NCBI GenBank assembly: GCA_904502235.1
Contig: CAJGDP010000003.1
Span: forward strand, 1 to 64,000
DNA: 64,000 nt
Direction of reading: 5' to 3'
DNA from: an uncultured Bacteroidaceae bacterium
GTDB taxonomy: Bacteria > Bacteroidota > Bacteroidia > Bacteroidales > Bacteroidaceae
The position numbers were made by a program, and so were the translations under genes. Below the pieces are notes generated by a model, which was given only the letters and a program-made list of their open reading frames with translations, was not told where the DNA came from and ran no database searches. Positions 1 to 9,225 of this stretch are shown here, piece after piece (positions within the stretch are counted from its first letter, which is position 1; each line of letters begins with the position of its first letter).

Positions 1-713
1 GAGGTCCTAAAGCTAAAGGTGCATTTGAGACATATCAGATGAAGGACATTCCCGGCGATACCTCATTCCTCGAGATGCTCGATATCCTTAACGAGCAGTT
101 GGTAAATGAGAACAAAGAGCCTATCGTGTTCGACCACGACTGTCGCGAGGGTATCTGTGGTATGTGTTCACTTTACGTGAACGGTCACCCACACGGTCCT
201 GCAACAGGTGCAACAACTTGTCAGCTATATATGCGTCGTTTCAAGGACGGTGATGTCATCACTGTTGAGCCTTGGCGTTCTGCAGGTTTCCCTGTAATCC
301 GCGACCTTATGGTTGACCGTACTGCATTCGACAAGATTCAGCAGGCTGGTGGTTATGTATCAATCAACACCGGTGGTATGCCCGATGCCAACGCAATTCC
401 TATCGGTAAGGATATTGCCGAGGAGGCTATGGATGCAGCGGCATGTATCGGTTGCGGTGCTTGTGTTGCCGCTTGTAAGAACGGTTCGGCTATGTTGTTC
501 GTTTCTGCAAAGGTTAGCCAGTTTGCATTGTTGCCACAGGGTAAGGTTGAGGCTGCTAAGCGTGTCAAGGCTATGGTTGCAAAGATGGACGAACTTGGTT
601 TCGGTAACTGTACCAACACTCGTGCTTGCGAGGCTGAGTGTCCAAAGTGCGTATCAATCAGCAATATCGCGCGTTTGAACCGTGAGTTCATAAAGGCTAA
701 GTTGAAGGATTGA
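1..713 (+). CDS. frdB: Fumarate reductase / succinate dehydrogenase iron-sulfur subunit (5' end outside window)
   Basis: The reading frame is open from base 3 with no start codon before the ATG at 39, and the residues coded upstream of it (GPKAKGAFETYQ) fit the family N-terminus, so the gene begins before the window. The product passes electrons between the flavoprotein subunit and quinone in the membrane-bound fumarate reductase/succinate dehydrogenase complex. Visible motifs are a plant-type [2Fe-2S] loop (DHDCREGICGMC, with a later TTCQ cysteine), then CIGCGACVAAC and a C-terminal CxxxxxCxxxCPKC block for the [4Fe-4S] and [3Fe-4S] clusters. The C-terminus is complete. In Bacteroidales the order is usually membrane subunit, flavoprotein, then this gene, so it is likely the last gene of that operon; an intrinsic terminator follows at once. 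The family is certain; Frd and Sdh naming cannot be separated from sequence. Confidence 0.96.
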   Translation, partial: GPKAKGAFETYQMKDIPGDTSFLEMLDILNEQLVNENKEPIVFDHDCREGICGMCSLYVNGHPHGPATGATTCQLYMRRFKDGDVITVEPWRSAGFPVIRDLMVDRTAFDKIQQAGGYVSINTGGMPDANAIPIGKDIAEEAMDAAACIGCGACVAACKNGSAMLFVSAKVSQFALLPQGKVEAAKRVKAMVAKMDELGFGNCTNTRACEAECPKCVSISNIARLNREFIKAKLKD

Positions 714-730
714 TATTTCCTCTGATATTC

Positions 731-778
731 AAAAATGGAGTCTGCTGTTTTGTATGGCAGGCTCTATTTTTTTTATAA
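731..778 (+). terminator. Intrinsic terminator after frdB
   Basis: GAGTCTGC (738-745) can pair with GCAGGCTC (757-764) with one G-U pair, around an 11-nt loop, and is followed by TATTTTTTTT. An A-run upstream (731-735) would extend the stem. It sits 24 bases after the frdB stop codon, on the same strand. Confidence 0.85.
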
Positions 779-816
779 AAGTTACTTGCAGGATAGGTTT
801 TTTCAACTCGTTGCTT

Positions 817-824
817 TATCTTTG
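817..824 (+). promoter_or_regulatory. Candidate -7 box for metF
   Basis: TATCTTTG matches the Bacteroides -7 consensus TAnnTTTG and lies 49 bases upstream of the metF start, after the frdB terminator. No clear TTTG -33 element is seen at the usual 19-21 base spacing; only a T-run is there. Confidence 0.55.
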
Positions 825-873
825 TATAATTGTATATTACGCTAATTTAGGCGTGAATTCAGGAATATTGTAG

Positions 874-1827
874 ATGCGAGTAATAGATTTTATAAATTCA
901 TCGTCGAAAACTGCCTTTTCGTTTGAGGTGTTGCCTCCGTTGAAAGGTGTGGGCACGCATGGACTGTTTGCCAATATCGACAGGCTTATGGAATTCAATC
1001 CCGGTTATATAAATATAACCACTCATCATAGCGAACCTGTCTATAGGGATATGGGTAATGGTATGTTTGCGCTTCGTTCCATACGTCGTCGTCCGGGAAC
1101 AGTTGCTGTGGCAACTGCAATACATCATCGATACGGTGTGCCTGTAGTGCCGCATATACTATGTAATGGGTACACGCTTGAGGATACCGAATATGTACTT
1201 ATCGACCTGCAGTTGTCGGGTATTACAGATATCCTTGTTTTGCGTGGCGACAAGTGCAAGCACGATGCAAACATGGCTCCTGCAAAAATCGGAAACAGAT
1301 TTGCCATCGACTTGCAGAAACAGGTGAATCGTTTCAACGAAGGGTTTTTTGTGGATGGTACTGCAATGAAGGAACGTGGCGAGAAATTCTCGTATGGTGT
1401 GGCATGCTATCCCGAGAAGCACGAGGAGGCTCCCAATATGGAGAGTGACCTTGATGTGTTCAAGCAAAAAGCCGATGCAGGTGCCGCATATGCGGTTACG
1501 CAGATGTTCTTCGACAATAACAAATATTTTGAATTTGTGAAACGTGCGCGTGCTATGGGCATAACAATACCCATAATCCCCGGAATCAAGCCTATGCATC
1601 GTCTCTCGCAGTTGAATGTGTTGCCTAAGACATTCCACGTGGATTTGCCTGTTGAACTCGTTTCTGAGATTCAGAAATGCAAGGACGATGCGTCGGTTGC
1701 ACAGGTTGGACGTGAGTGGAGTATAGCACAGTGTCGAGAACTTATGCAACATGGTGTACCAAGTATTCATTTCTACACGATCAATGCTTTTGACAGTGTG
1801 TATGAGATAGCCAAAGCAATTTATTGA
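874..1827 (+). CDS. metF: Methylenetetrahydrofolate reductase
   Basis: 317 residues, a normal length for bacterial MetF. The enzyme reduces 5,10-methylene-tetrahydrofolate to 5-methyl-tetrahydrofolate with FAD in the cytoplasm, supplying the methyl group for methionine synthesis. The N-terminal strand FEVLPP corresponds to the FEFFPP motif of the TIM barrel, and the segments INITTHH, VLRGD, GVACYPEKH and AVTQMFFDN follow in the family order, ending with IPIIPGIKP. The start at 874 gives a full-length protein and has no in-frame alternative upstream. Its stop codon overlaps the start of holB by one base (TGATG), so the two genes are probably translationally coupled in one operon with ricT and gldH. 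Confidence 0.96.
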   Translation: MRVIDFINSSSKTAFSFEVLPPLKGVGTHGLFANIDRLMEFNPGYINITTHHSEPVYRDMGNGMFALRSIRRRPGTVAVATAIHHRYGVPVVPHILCNGYTLEDTEYVLIDLQLSGITDILVLRGDKCKHDANMAPAKIGNRFAIDLQKQVNRFNEGFFVDGTAMKERGEKFSYGVACYPEKHEEAPNMESDLDVFKQKADAGAAYAVTQMFFDNNKYFEFVKRARAMGITIPIIPGIKPMHRLSQLNVLPKTFHVDLPVELVSEIQKCKDDASVAQVGREWSIAQCRELMQHGVPSIHFYTINAFDSVYEIAKAIY

Positions 1828-2969
1828 TGGGAGTATTCTTTAAGGACATAATAGGGCAAAAGGAGGTTATCGAGCAATTGAGACATTGCGTCGATGAGAA
1901 TTGTCTTGCTCATGCATTGCTTATAACCGGTCCCCGTGGCAACGGTAAGTTGGCTATAGCCATTGCCCTTGCCAATTATATGTTATGCGGAAACCGCGGT
2001 GGAGATATTTGCGGAACGTGCCCGGCATGTGTAAAGCTGGACAAGTTCATACACAGCGATCTTCACTTCGTATTTCCTGTGGTAAAAAAGAAGAAGAGCA
2101 GTTCAAGCGATTCTGCCCCTGTAAGTGATGACTATATAGCGGAATGGCGCGAAATGCTTTCGAAGAGTGCCTATTTCAGTTATGATGACTGGTTGAAGAA
2201 ACTTAATATTGATAACCAGCAACCTCTTATTTATGAGCGCGAGAGTGGTGAGATTCTTCATAAACTCTCAATGCAGTCGCGCGAGGGCGGTTGGAAGATA
2301 GTTGTCATATGGTTGCCCGAGAGGATGAATGAGACCGGCGCCAACAAGTTGCTCAAGATTATCGAGGAACCGCCGAAGAATACTCTTTTCCTTCTTGTTT
2401 CGGAAGAACCGGGTAAGATAATACCTACCATTCTTAGCCGTACGCAACGTGTAGAAGTGCCGCGTATAGCAAGAGAGGATATGGAGAAGGAACTCTCGAA
2501 GCGTTACGGACTCACTTTTGATGATGCTTCACTTATTGCCCAGCAGAGTTGTGGTGATTGGGAAAAGGCAGAGGAGTTGCTGTCGTTGAGCGATGAAAAG
2601 TCGCAGTATCTTGAACTGTTCATGCAGCTGATGCGCGTGGCTTATGCCCGTAATATACGCGATATGAAGGCATGGAGCGAACAGGTGGCTGCACTTGGAC
2701 GTGAACGTCAGAAACGTCTGCTTGACTATTGCCAACGTATGATACGCGAGAATTTCATCATGAACTTCAAGAATGATGAGATGTTATACATGTCGCAGGC
2801 CGAACGTAACTTTTCGGTACGTTTTTCGCCTTTTGTAAACGAGAATAATATTTTTGGAATTACGGAGGAACTCTCCGAAGCCCAAAGACATATAGAACAG
2901 AATGTTAATGCGAAAATGGTCTTCTTCGACATGTCGTTGAGGATGATTGTTTGGATAAAAAACCGTTAA
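1827..2969 (+). CDS. holB: DNA polymerase III delta' subunit
   Basis: 380-residue AAA+ clamp-loader subunit, which helps load the beta sliding clamp at replication forks. The N-terminal part shows IIGQKEVIEQL, then a P-loop GPRGNGK that is followed by Leu instead of Ser/Thr, as expected for delta', which does not hydrolyse ATP. A four-cysteine zinc module (CGNRGGDICGTCPAC) follows, then NKLLKIIEEPP and LSRTQRVEVP (sensor 1/SRC-type region). The C-terminal third is the poorly conserved collar domain. I chose the ATG at 1827, which overlaps the metF stop; an in-frame TTG at 1824 adds only one residue. The gene is followed with no gap by ricT, the arrangement seen in many Bacteroidota. Confidence 0.93.
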   Translation: MGVFFKDIIGQKEVIEQLRHCVDENCLAHALLITGPRGNGKLAIAIALANYMLCGNRGGDICGTCPACVKLDKFIHSDLHFVFPVVKKKKSSSSDSAPVSDDYIAEWREMLSKSAYFSYDDWLKKLNIDNQQPLIYERESGEILHKLSMQSREGGWKIVVIWLPERMNETGANKLLKIIEEPPKNTLFLLVSEEPGKIIPTILSRTQRVEVPRIAREDMEKELSKRYGLTFDDASLIAQQSCGDWEKAEELLSLSDEKSQYLELFMQLMRVAYARNIRDMKAWSEQVAALGRERQKRLLDYCQRMIRENFIMNFKNDEMLYMSQAERNFSVRFSPFVNENNIFGITEELSEAQRHIEQNVNAKMVFFDMSLRMIVWIKNR

Positions 2970-4133
2970 ATGGATAAGAAATATAAGGAAAATAATGGTT
3001 GTGCCGGTATCTGCTGCAAGGGTTGTGGCAAGATGGATGCACCTCTGAATACTTTTGACTGGCTTGCCGGTGTGCCCGAAAATCAGGAGTATACCGACAT
3101 TGTCGAGGTCCAGTTCAAGAACACCCATAAAGGTTATTACAGGAACAGTAATAATATACCGTTGCAGAAAGGTGATATCGTTGCCGTGGAGGCTGTTCCG
3201 GGTCATGATATAGGTGTGGTAACAATGACCGGTCGCCTGGTGCTTCTTCAATTGAAGAAGACACGTCTTACTCCGGAGAGCGAGTTCAAGCGAATCTATC
3301 GCAAGGCGCGTCCTGTGGATATGGAGAAGTATGCCGAGGCAAAGGCACGTGAGCATGATACAATGATACGCTCGCGACAGATTGCAAAGGACTTGAATCT
3401 TGATATGAAAATCGGCGATGTGGAGTATCAGGGTGATGGTCAGAAGGCTATCTTCTATTACATTGCCGACAACCGTGTCGATTTCCGTCAGCTTATCAAG
3501 GTGCTTGCCGATGTATTTAAGATAAAGATTGAAATGAAACAGATTGGTGCACGTCAGGAGGCAGGACGCATTGGCGGAATAGGTCCTTGCGGTCGCGAAC
3601 TGTGCTGTGCCACATTCACCACCAACTTTGTGTCGGTTTCTACATCAGCGGCACGTTTTCAGGATATCTCGCTCAATCCGCAGAAACTTGCCGGACAGTG
3701 TGCAAAACTCAAGTGCTGTCTGAACTACGAGGTGGATGCGTATGTTGAGGCTTCTCGTGGATTGCCGAATCGTGATATTGAACTTGAGACACAGGATGGT
3801 ACATACTATTTCTTCAAGTGTGATATCATGCGTGGCGAGATTACATATTCTACCGACAAGCATATTCCGGCAAATATCGTTACAATATCAGGTCGCAGGG
3901 CTTTTGCGATAATTGAGATGAACAAGCGCGGAGAGCGTCCCGAAAGTCTTCAGGCAGACGGAGAACGCGAAGTAAAGCGTTCTGTGGATTTGCTTGAGCA
4001 GGAGAACATAAACCGTTTCGACAATATGCAGCGTGGCGGTAAGAAACGCCGTAAGGGTGGTCGTCCCGATCAAAGAAGAGGCAATGAGAGACGCGACAAG
4101 AACAACAAGGGCAATTCTCAGAAGAGCGAGTAG
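2970..4133 (+). CDS. ricT: PSP1-domain protein, RicT/YaaT homologue
   Basis: 387 residues. The N-terminus carries a cysteine cluster (CAGICCKGCGK) and the centre a second one (GPCGRELCC, then GQCAKLKCCLNYE), the signature of RicT, which in Bacillus joins RicA and RicF in an iron-sulfur complex that affects RNase Y and RNA processing. Whether the Bacteroidota protein has that role is inference. The C-terminal 60 residues are a basic, low-complexity tail rich in Arg, Lys and Gly, which suggests nucleic-acid contact. The start codon directly follows the holB stop codon (TAAATG). The last 50 bases overlap the start of gldH in another frame. Confidence 0.88.
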   Translation: MDKKYKENNGCAGICCKGCGKMDAPLNTFDWLAGVPENQEYTDIVEVQFKNTHKGYYRNSNNIPLQKGDIVAVEAVPGHDIGVVTMTGRLVLLQLKKTRLTPESEFKRIYRKARPVDMEKYAEAKAREHDTMIRSRQIAKDLNLDMKIGDVEYQGDGQKAIFYYIADNRVDFRQLIKVLADVFKIKIEMKQIGARQEAGRIGGIGPCGRELCCATFTTNFVSVSTSAARFQDISLNPQKLAGQCAKLKCCLNYEVDAYVEASRGLPNRDIELETQDGTYYFFKCDIMRGEITYSTDKHIPANIVTISGRRAFAIIEMNKRGERPESLQADGEREVKRSVDLLEQENINRFDNMQRGGKKRRKGGRPDQRRGNERRDKNNKGNSQKSE

Positions 4134-4572
4134 TATTATTCTGCTCTTCCTGCTTTGTGCGTGCGACGGTACGCTTTACCACTCTTTCTCTACTTTGACT
4201 GGCGAGTGGCAACGTGATTCTGTTGCTGAATTCGTATATGGTAGCCCGTATTTGCCTTCTGCCGGTTGTGCAGTTCGTGTAGAGGCTCGTACCGATGCCA
4301 CATACCGTTACAGGAGTCTTGTTGTATGTGCAGGATATTATAATATGAACGACAGCCTTTTGGCATGTGATACAATTCCTATCGTAGTATATGGCGACGA
4401 TGGTCGCCGCCTTGGAGCCACTGCGGGAATCCTGTATCAACAACAGAGCGATATCTTGTTCCCGGAGGTATCTTTCCGCGATTCGGTTACCGTCCGTTTA
4501 CGTCATATCATGTCCGATGACACCTTGAAGGGTGTGCATGATATAGGAATCAGGCTGATGAAAAGGAATTAA
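4084..4572 (+). CDS. gldH: Gliding motility-type lipoprotein GldH
   Basis: 162-residue predicted lipoprotein. The ATG at 4084 is preferred over the one at 4033 because it places a basic n-region (RDATRTTRAILRR), a hydrophobic core and a lipobox-like LLCAC ending at residue 27 correctly. The rest matches GldH, a small lipoprotein required for gliding in Flavobacterium but also present in non-gliding Bacteroidales; its exact role is unknown. Its first 50 bases lie inside ricT, so the RicT basic tail and the GldH signal peptide are read from the same DNA in two frames. Its stop codon forms the palindrome TTAA with the stop of convergent rodA (4569-4572), leaving no room for an ordinary terminator. 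Confidence 0.82.
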   Translation: MRDATRTTRAILRRASSIILLFLLCACDGTLYHSFSTLTGEWQRDSVAEFVYGSPYLPSAGCAVRVEARTDATYRYRSLVVCAGYYNMNDSLLACDTIPIVVYGDDGRRLGATAGILYQQQSDILFPEVSFRDSVTVRLRHIMSDDTLKGVHDIGIRLMKRN

Positions 4573-6038
4573 CGCCTTACCTCCTCGCGGTCGGCATCTA
4601 TTCTCAAGAACGAAAACAGCAGTATTGAGAATCCAAGGAACGATGAACCTCCGTAACTGAAGAACGGCAATGGTATTCCGATTACGGGGACAAAACCTAT
4701 TACCATGCCTATGTTTATGGCAAAATGGAAAAAGAAAATCGATGCCAGAGCATATCCGTAGGCTCGCCCGAATCTGTTGTTCTGCCTCTCGGCAAGTGCC
4801 ACAAGGCGCAGAATGAATACCACGAAGAATACAAGAACAAAGGTGGAACCGAGGAATCCCTGTTCTTCGCCTATCGTGCAGAAAATAAAGTCGGTGTCCT
4901 GTTCCGGAACATATTTCAGTTTTGTCTGTGTGCCTTTCAGGAATCCTTTTCCTGCAAGACCTCCCGAACCTATTGCAATCTTTGACTGGTGCACATTGTA
5001 ACCGGCTCCCGAAAGGTCCTCTTTAAGTCCTAAAAGCACCTCTATGCGCACTTTCTGGTGTGGCTCAAGGATATTGTGCATTACATATTCGCACGAGCTG
5101 TAGAATGCCATGGAGCCTATGAGATAGAGTGCAATCCATAGGTTCTTCTTCTCTTTGTTCAGTTTTATTCTCAACAGCATATATACGGCATTGAATATCA
5201 ACAGCAGATATTGTGTAATCATTATGTTGAATTCAAAAAGGTATATCGAAATCCAGTAGGGCAGCAATATTCCTGCAATGTTTGTTATGGCAAGCACAAG
5301 GAATGTCCTGTCGTTCTTGCACCAGAACTTTATCATTGCGGTGGAGAATGTCAGTATGAGTACAGTTACTGCATATGGTCCGATGGCTATCGGAAGATTG
5401 TCGAACATTGTGCTGTCGAACTTTATTCCAACCACGAAGTATACAACTGCGCTCACTGCCATTAGAAGGAATATGCCGGTCATGCCTTCGCGGTACAGAA
5501 CTATGAACAGCGAAAGATATACAAGCGCGCTTCCGGTTTCGTTCTGTGCTACGATAACAACCATAGGCAACATTATTATGGCAATGCTTCGCAGTATGTC
5601 CTTACGGTTGTTTATATTGAATTCGCGTTGTCCGATGTATGAGGCAAGCATGAGCGTGGTGGCGAATTTCATGAATTCGGCAGGCTGTATCTTGAATGAG
5701 CCAAATGATATCCATGAGTGTGAGCCTTTGGTGTCTTCGGCAATGAATATGGTCAATATACCTACGGCTATTGCCACAATATATATTATTGGTGAAAGGT
5801 TGCGGTATGTGTCTTTGGGAATGGCAAGCAGGAATATGCCGGTAAAGAGTGAAATACCTATCCACAGAGCCTGTTTTCCGCTTCTCTCGCCTTGCTCAAA
5901 GAATTCAAGGAAATTTGTTTCTATATAGCTGTGGCTGGCACCGCATATGGCAAGCCAACCCATTGTCGCAAGTACAATGAACAATGCAATGGTCAGCCAG
6001 TCTATTCTGCCCAATATGTTACCTCTCCTCGTTTCCAT
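4569..6038 (-). CDS. rodA: Rod shape-determining peptidoglycan polymerase RodA
   Basis: 489-residue SEDS-family glycosyltransferase that polymerises lipid II at the lateral wall with PBP2. About ten hydrophobic helices are visible. Family segments include SHSWISFGSFKIQPAEF, with the conserved motif ending in the PAE region, GSGGLAGKGFLKGTQ, PEQDTDFIFCTIGEEQGFLG and PLPFFSYGGSS near the C-terminus. It is about 110 residues longer than E. coli RodA, owing to extra hydrophobic segments in the middle (roughly residues 200-330), which I believe is usual in Bacteroidota. It is the last gene of the mreBCD-mrdA-rodA operon and overlaps mrdA by 20 bases. Confidence 0.95.
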   Translation of the reverse strand: METRRGNILGRIDWLTIALFIVLATMGWLAICGASHSYIETNFLEFFEQGERSGKQALWIGISLFTGIFLLAIPKDTYRNLSPIIYIVAIAVGILTIFIAEDTKGSHSWISFGSFKIQPAEFMKFATTLMLASYIGQREFNINNRKDILRSIAIIMLPMVVIVAQNETGSALVYLSLFIVLYREGMTGIFLLMAVSAVVYFVVGIKFDSTMFDNLPIAIGPYAVTVLILTFSTAMIKFWCKNDRTFLVLAITNIAGILLPYWISIYLFEFNIMITQYLLLIFNAVYMLLRIKLNKEKKNLWIALYLIGSMAFYSSCEYVMHNILEPHQKVRIEVLLGLKEDLSGAGYNVHQSKIAIGSGGLAGKGFLKGTQTKLKYVPEQDTDFIFCTIGEEQGFLGSTFVLVFFVVFILRLVALAERQNNRFGRAYGYALASIFFFHFAINIGMVIGFVPVIGIPLPFFSYGGSSFLGFSILLFSFLRIDADREEVRR

Positions 6039-7863
6039 AGTAGATTGACTTTTTCTGAATGTATCTGGCTTTTTCTTCGCTCTCTTCGGAAAGTGTTCCG
6101 TTCAGGTATTTTTCCATAAGCAACGCTCCAATGGGTACTCCGTATTCTGCACCGAAACCTCCGTTCTCAACGTAAACTGCGATTGCAATCTTGGGATTGT
6201 TTCTTGGCGCGAAACCAAGGAATGCCGAGTGGTCCTTTCCTTTGTTCTGTGCAGTTCCTGTCTTGCCACACACGTCAAGTCCGGGTATATTCGCGGCATG
6301 GCATGTTCCATCGGTAACGGCAAGGCGCATTCCTTTTATTATCTCCTCGTAGACATTTGCATCCACCATAGTCTTGTTTGCAGTGGTGAATTCTGAACGT
6401 ATTGTGTCGCCGTCAATGGATTTTACGATATGCGGTGTTATGTATGTTCCTCTGTTTGCTATTGTCGCACCAAGATTGGCTATCTGCAACGGTGTGAGTG
6501 CAACCTCTCCTTGTCCTATGGAGATACTGATTACCGTTACGGCACGCCAATAATTTCCGTAGTGCTTTGTGTAATAGTCGGCATTGGGAATCATGCCTCG
6601 TACTTCGCCGGGCAGGTCAACGCCCAATTTGTAGCCGAATCCCATGGATACCATATAGTCGCGCCAGAGATTCATCGCCTCTTTTGTTCCGCTATATTTT
6701 TCAGATGCGAACATACGGTGCAGACCCCAACAGAAATATGCATTGCACGATGTTGCCATTGCCGGTGCCAATGTTATGGGAGATGAGTGTGCATGGCATC
6801 CGAGTTTGAACTTGTTCAAGACGAAACCGCCACTACAGGGGAAACTTGTCCTTGAATTGACAATTCCTTCTTGCAGAAAAACTGCCGCTTGCGATGTCTT
6901 GAATGTTGAACCGGGAGGATATGTACCCATTATGGCGCGGTTGAGCAACGGTTTGTTCTTGTTGAGTGCAAGCTCTTTGTGGTTCTTGCCTCGTTGTCTT
7001 CCGGCAAGCAATGCCGGGTCATATGATGGCGCCGATACCATACAGAGTATTTCACCGGTTGACGGCTCAATGGCGACAATACTGCCCAGTTTGTTCTCCA
7101 TAAGCCTTTCGCCCAATGCCTGTAATTCAATATCAAGGCTCAGTGTGATGTCTTTTCCGCGTATGGCCGCCGTATCGAGTGCACCATTCTGATATTTGCC
7201 CTGTATGCGTCCTCTAGCATCGCGCAGAAGAACTTCGGTTCCTTTCTTGCCACGCAGAACATGTTCATATGAGGCCTCTATGCCTTGCTGTCCTATGTAG
7301 TCTCCACGGCGGTAGTAAGGATCTCTGTCTATCGTTTTCTGCGAAACTTCTCCTATATCGCCGAGCAATACACCTGCCGCATTGTAGTTGTACTGTCTTA
7401 TGGAACGTTTCCTTACATAGAATCCGGGAAAACGGAACATCTTTTCCTGAAAACGAGCGAACTCCTCACCGCTCAGCAGTGTCATGAAATCCTGTTCGGT
7501 ATACGACGAGTATCCTGGATTGTAGCGTCTGTTCTTCACTCTCTCCATCCTCTCGTTGAATTCGTCGATAGTGATGTCGAGTGCGTTGCAGAGTTCAAGC
7601 GTATCCACGCCCTTTATTTCACGTGGAATGAAGGTTATGTCGTACGACGGGCTGTTATAGACAATCAGCTTGCCGTTACGGTCGTACATGAGTCCGCGTG
7701 CGGGATATACAGTCTTTTTGTAGAATGCGTTACTATCGGCTTTGCTCTTGTAATCGTTCTCTCTGATTTGCAGATCGTATATCTGGCAGATATATGTTAT
7801 GAGTACGAGGATGACAACCCCCGACAGAATGTATTTTCGTTTGTCGTAACTGTAGTCCTTCAT
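6019..7863 (-). CDS. mrdA: Penicillin-binding protein 2, elongasome transpeptidase
   Basis: 614-residue class B PBP that cross-links peptidoglycan during cell elongation with RodA and MreB/C/D. One N-terminal membrane helix (about residues 11-28) is followed by the dimerisation domain (ARGLMYDRNG) and the transpeptidase domain. The catalytic motifs are all present: SxxK as S319-T-F-K322, SxN as S372-C-N374, and KTG at 534-536. The position just downstream of mreD and overlapping rodA is typical. Length and motifs indicate an intact enzyme. mrdA (pbpA) is preferred over ftsI because a separate FtsI lies in the dcw cluster at 61560-63803. Confidence 0.96.
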   Translation of the reverse strand: MKDYSYDKRKYILSGVVILVLITYICQIYDLQIRENDYKSKADSNAFYKKTVYPARGLMYDRNGKLIVYNSPSYDITFIPREIKGVDTLELCNALDITIDEFNERMERVKNRRYNPGYSSYTEQDFMTLLSGEEFARFQEKMFRFPGFYVRKRSIRQYNYNAAGVLLGDIGEVSQKTIDRDPYYRRGDYIGQQGIEASYEHVLRGKKGTEVLLRDARGRIQGKYQNGALDTAAIRGKDITLSLDIELQALGERLMENKLGSIVAIEPSTGEILCMVSAPSYDPALLAGRQRGKNHKELALNKNKPLLNRAIMGTYPPGSTFKTSQAAVFLQEGIVNSRTSFPCSGGFVLNKFKLGCHAHSSPITLAPAMATSCNAYFCWGLHRMFASEKYSGTKEAMNLWRDYMVSMGFGYKLGVDLPGEVRGMIPNADYYTKHYGNYWRAVTVISISIGQGEVALTPLQIANLGATIANRGTYITPHIVKSIDGDTIRSEFTTANKTMVDANVYEEIIKGMRLAVTDGTCHAANIPGLDVCGKTGTAQNKGKDHSAFLGFAPRNNPKIAIAVYVENGGFGAEYGVPIGALLMEKYLNGTLSEESEEKARYIQKKSIYYGNEER

Positions 7864-7864
7864 C

Positions 7865-8368
7865 TTATCGTTCGCTTGAGAAGAACTCTATCACAATGGT
7901 GAAAAGCATGGTAAGCAATGTGCTTGCCGTAATGCTTATAAGCAGTTTTACAGGGCTTGCAACGGTGAACATTTCAAGCAGGAACAGTGCTGTGAAGAAT
8001 ATCAGGTTACCTAGCAAGGAAAATACCATGTATCTGTTCCATTTAAGACTCCTTACACTTGGTGTAAAATCATCTGTCAACGCTTTTGGCGTGAAGGCTG
8101 CAAGCAATGGGTTACGTATGAATCCAAGAAGTGTGGCCGCTGCTGCATTTATTCCCGGAGTGTTACAGAAAATATCAACCCCCAAACCAAAAAGGAAACT
8201 CCATATAAGAAGTTCGTTTCTTGTGGTATGGCGTGGCAGTTTGATTATGAAAATGACAAATATGCACGCAGTGGCATATCCGAACAGATGTATTCGGCTG
8301 AATATAAGAACCTGTACAAGCAGAAGCAGTACAAAGTTGCGTAATTGGATTAGCGTGTTCTTTGTCAT
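7865..8368 (-). CDS. mreD: Rod shape-determining protein MreD
   Basis: 167 residues, almost entirely hydrophobic, with about five to six predicted membrane helices and the LLLVQVLIFSRIHLFGYA start and GLGVDIFCNTPGINAAAATLLG segment seen in Bacteroidota MreD. It links MreC and the PBP2-RodA complex in the inner membrane. It overlaps mreC by four bases (ATGA-type) and is separated from mrdA by one base, consistent with one transcript. The sequence is weakly conserved, so context carries much of the assignment. Confidence 0.9.
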   Translation of the reverse strand: MTKNTLIQLRNFVLLLLVQVLIFSRIHLFGYATACIFVIFIIKLPRHTTRNELLIWSFLFGLGVDIFCNTPGINAAAATLLGFIRNPLLAAFTPKALTDDFTPSVRSLKWNRYMVFSLLGNLIFFTALFLLEMFTVASPVKLLISITASTLLTMLFTIVIEFFSSER

Positions 8369-9222
8369 TGTTTGAATAGTTTTTTTTCAAGTTCTTCCTG
8401 TTCCTTCCTGCCGTCATTACCTACGACGAACACGTTGCTTACAGTTGAGAAATCTACAAACAGTTCAACTTTTGCACGATAGAACAGTCCGTCTTCCGAC
8501 TCTTCCAGATTGTGTATTCGTCCAACAGGGATGTCTGCCGGGAATATGGACGAGAAACCGCTTGTAACAACTGTATCGCCTTTTTCAAAGACAGTATATC
8601 TTGGCAAGTCGACAAGATATGAGTAACGTGTATCACTGCCGTCCCATTGCAGGGCACAGAAACTGTTGCTTCCTTTTACTCTGCAATTTACCTTGCTCTT
8701 TCCGTTAAGCAACGGTATTACAATCGAATAGTTGTTTGAAGCCTGGTAAACAATACCTACAATACCTTTTTCACTGAATACACCCATCTCTGACTGGATG
8801 CCGTCGTTTGTGCCCTTGTTTATGGTAATGTAGTTGTCGGTTTTGTTGAGTGTGTTGTTTACTATAGTCGCACTCTTGTAGAAGAAACCGTTGTCTCTGT
8901 TTCTTGTGAATGGATTTTCGGCAATCAATGCTTTTTCTTTCAGTTCCTTCAACTCGTTTCTGGTCTTGTCCAATTCTTCTATAAGTTGAAGATTGTGGTC
9001 GGCAATAACCTTGTTCTCGCTTTTGAGGCTGAAATAGCTGTCGACATCTGTCATGACGGAATAGATGCTTCCGGTAACATTGTTTGCCGAGGTGAACATT
9101 ACCGCGCCCTGATAGTTGTTGAAACTGACAATAAGCACAAAACTGATTCCTTCCAACAAAGTGAAGAGGAACCAGTGATTGTGCTTTATAAGAAAATTCA
9201 GTATCGTCTGCACGGTATACAT
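8365..9222 (-). CDS. mreC: Rod shape-determining protein MreC
   Basis: 285 residues: a membrane helix at about residues 16-35, a coiled coil at about 65-98 (repeated Glu/Lys/Leu), then the beta-rich periplasmic domain (GTNDGIQSEMGVFSEKGIVGIV, a family hallmark, here split as GTNDGIQSEMG and GIVGIV). MreC scaffolds the elongasome in the periplasm and activates PBP2. It lies three bases downstream of mreB. The acidic/lysine C-terminal tail is short and not conserved. Confidence 0.93.
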   Translation of the reverse strand: MYTVQTILNFLIKHNHWFLFTLLEGISFVLIVSFNNYQGAVMFTSANNVTGSIYSVMTDVDSYFSLKSENKVIADHNLQLIEELDKTRNELKELKEKALIAENPFTRNRDNGFFYKSATIVNNTLNKTDNYITINKGTNDGIQSEMGVFSEKGIVGIVYQASNNYSIVIPLLNGKSKVNCRVKGSNSFCALQWDGSDTRYSYLVDLPRYTVFEKGDTVVTSGFSSIFPADIPVGRIHNLEESEDGLFYRAKVELFVDFSTVSNVFVVGNDGRKEQEELEKKLFKQ

Positions 9223-9225
9223 TCT

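Noticed and set aside
5278..5928. A 216-codon plus-strand open frame
   Set aside because: It is the complement of the membrane helices of RodA and has no independent support.
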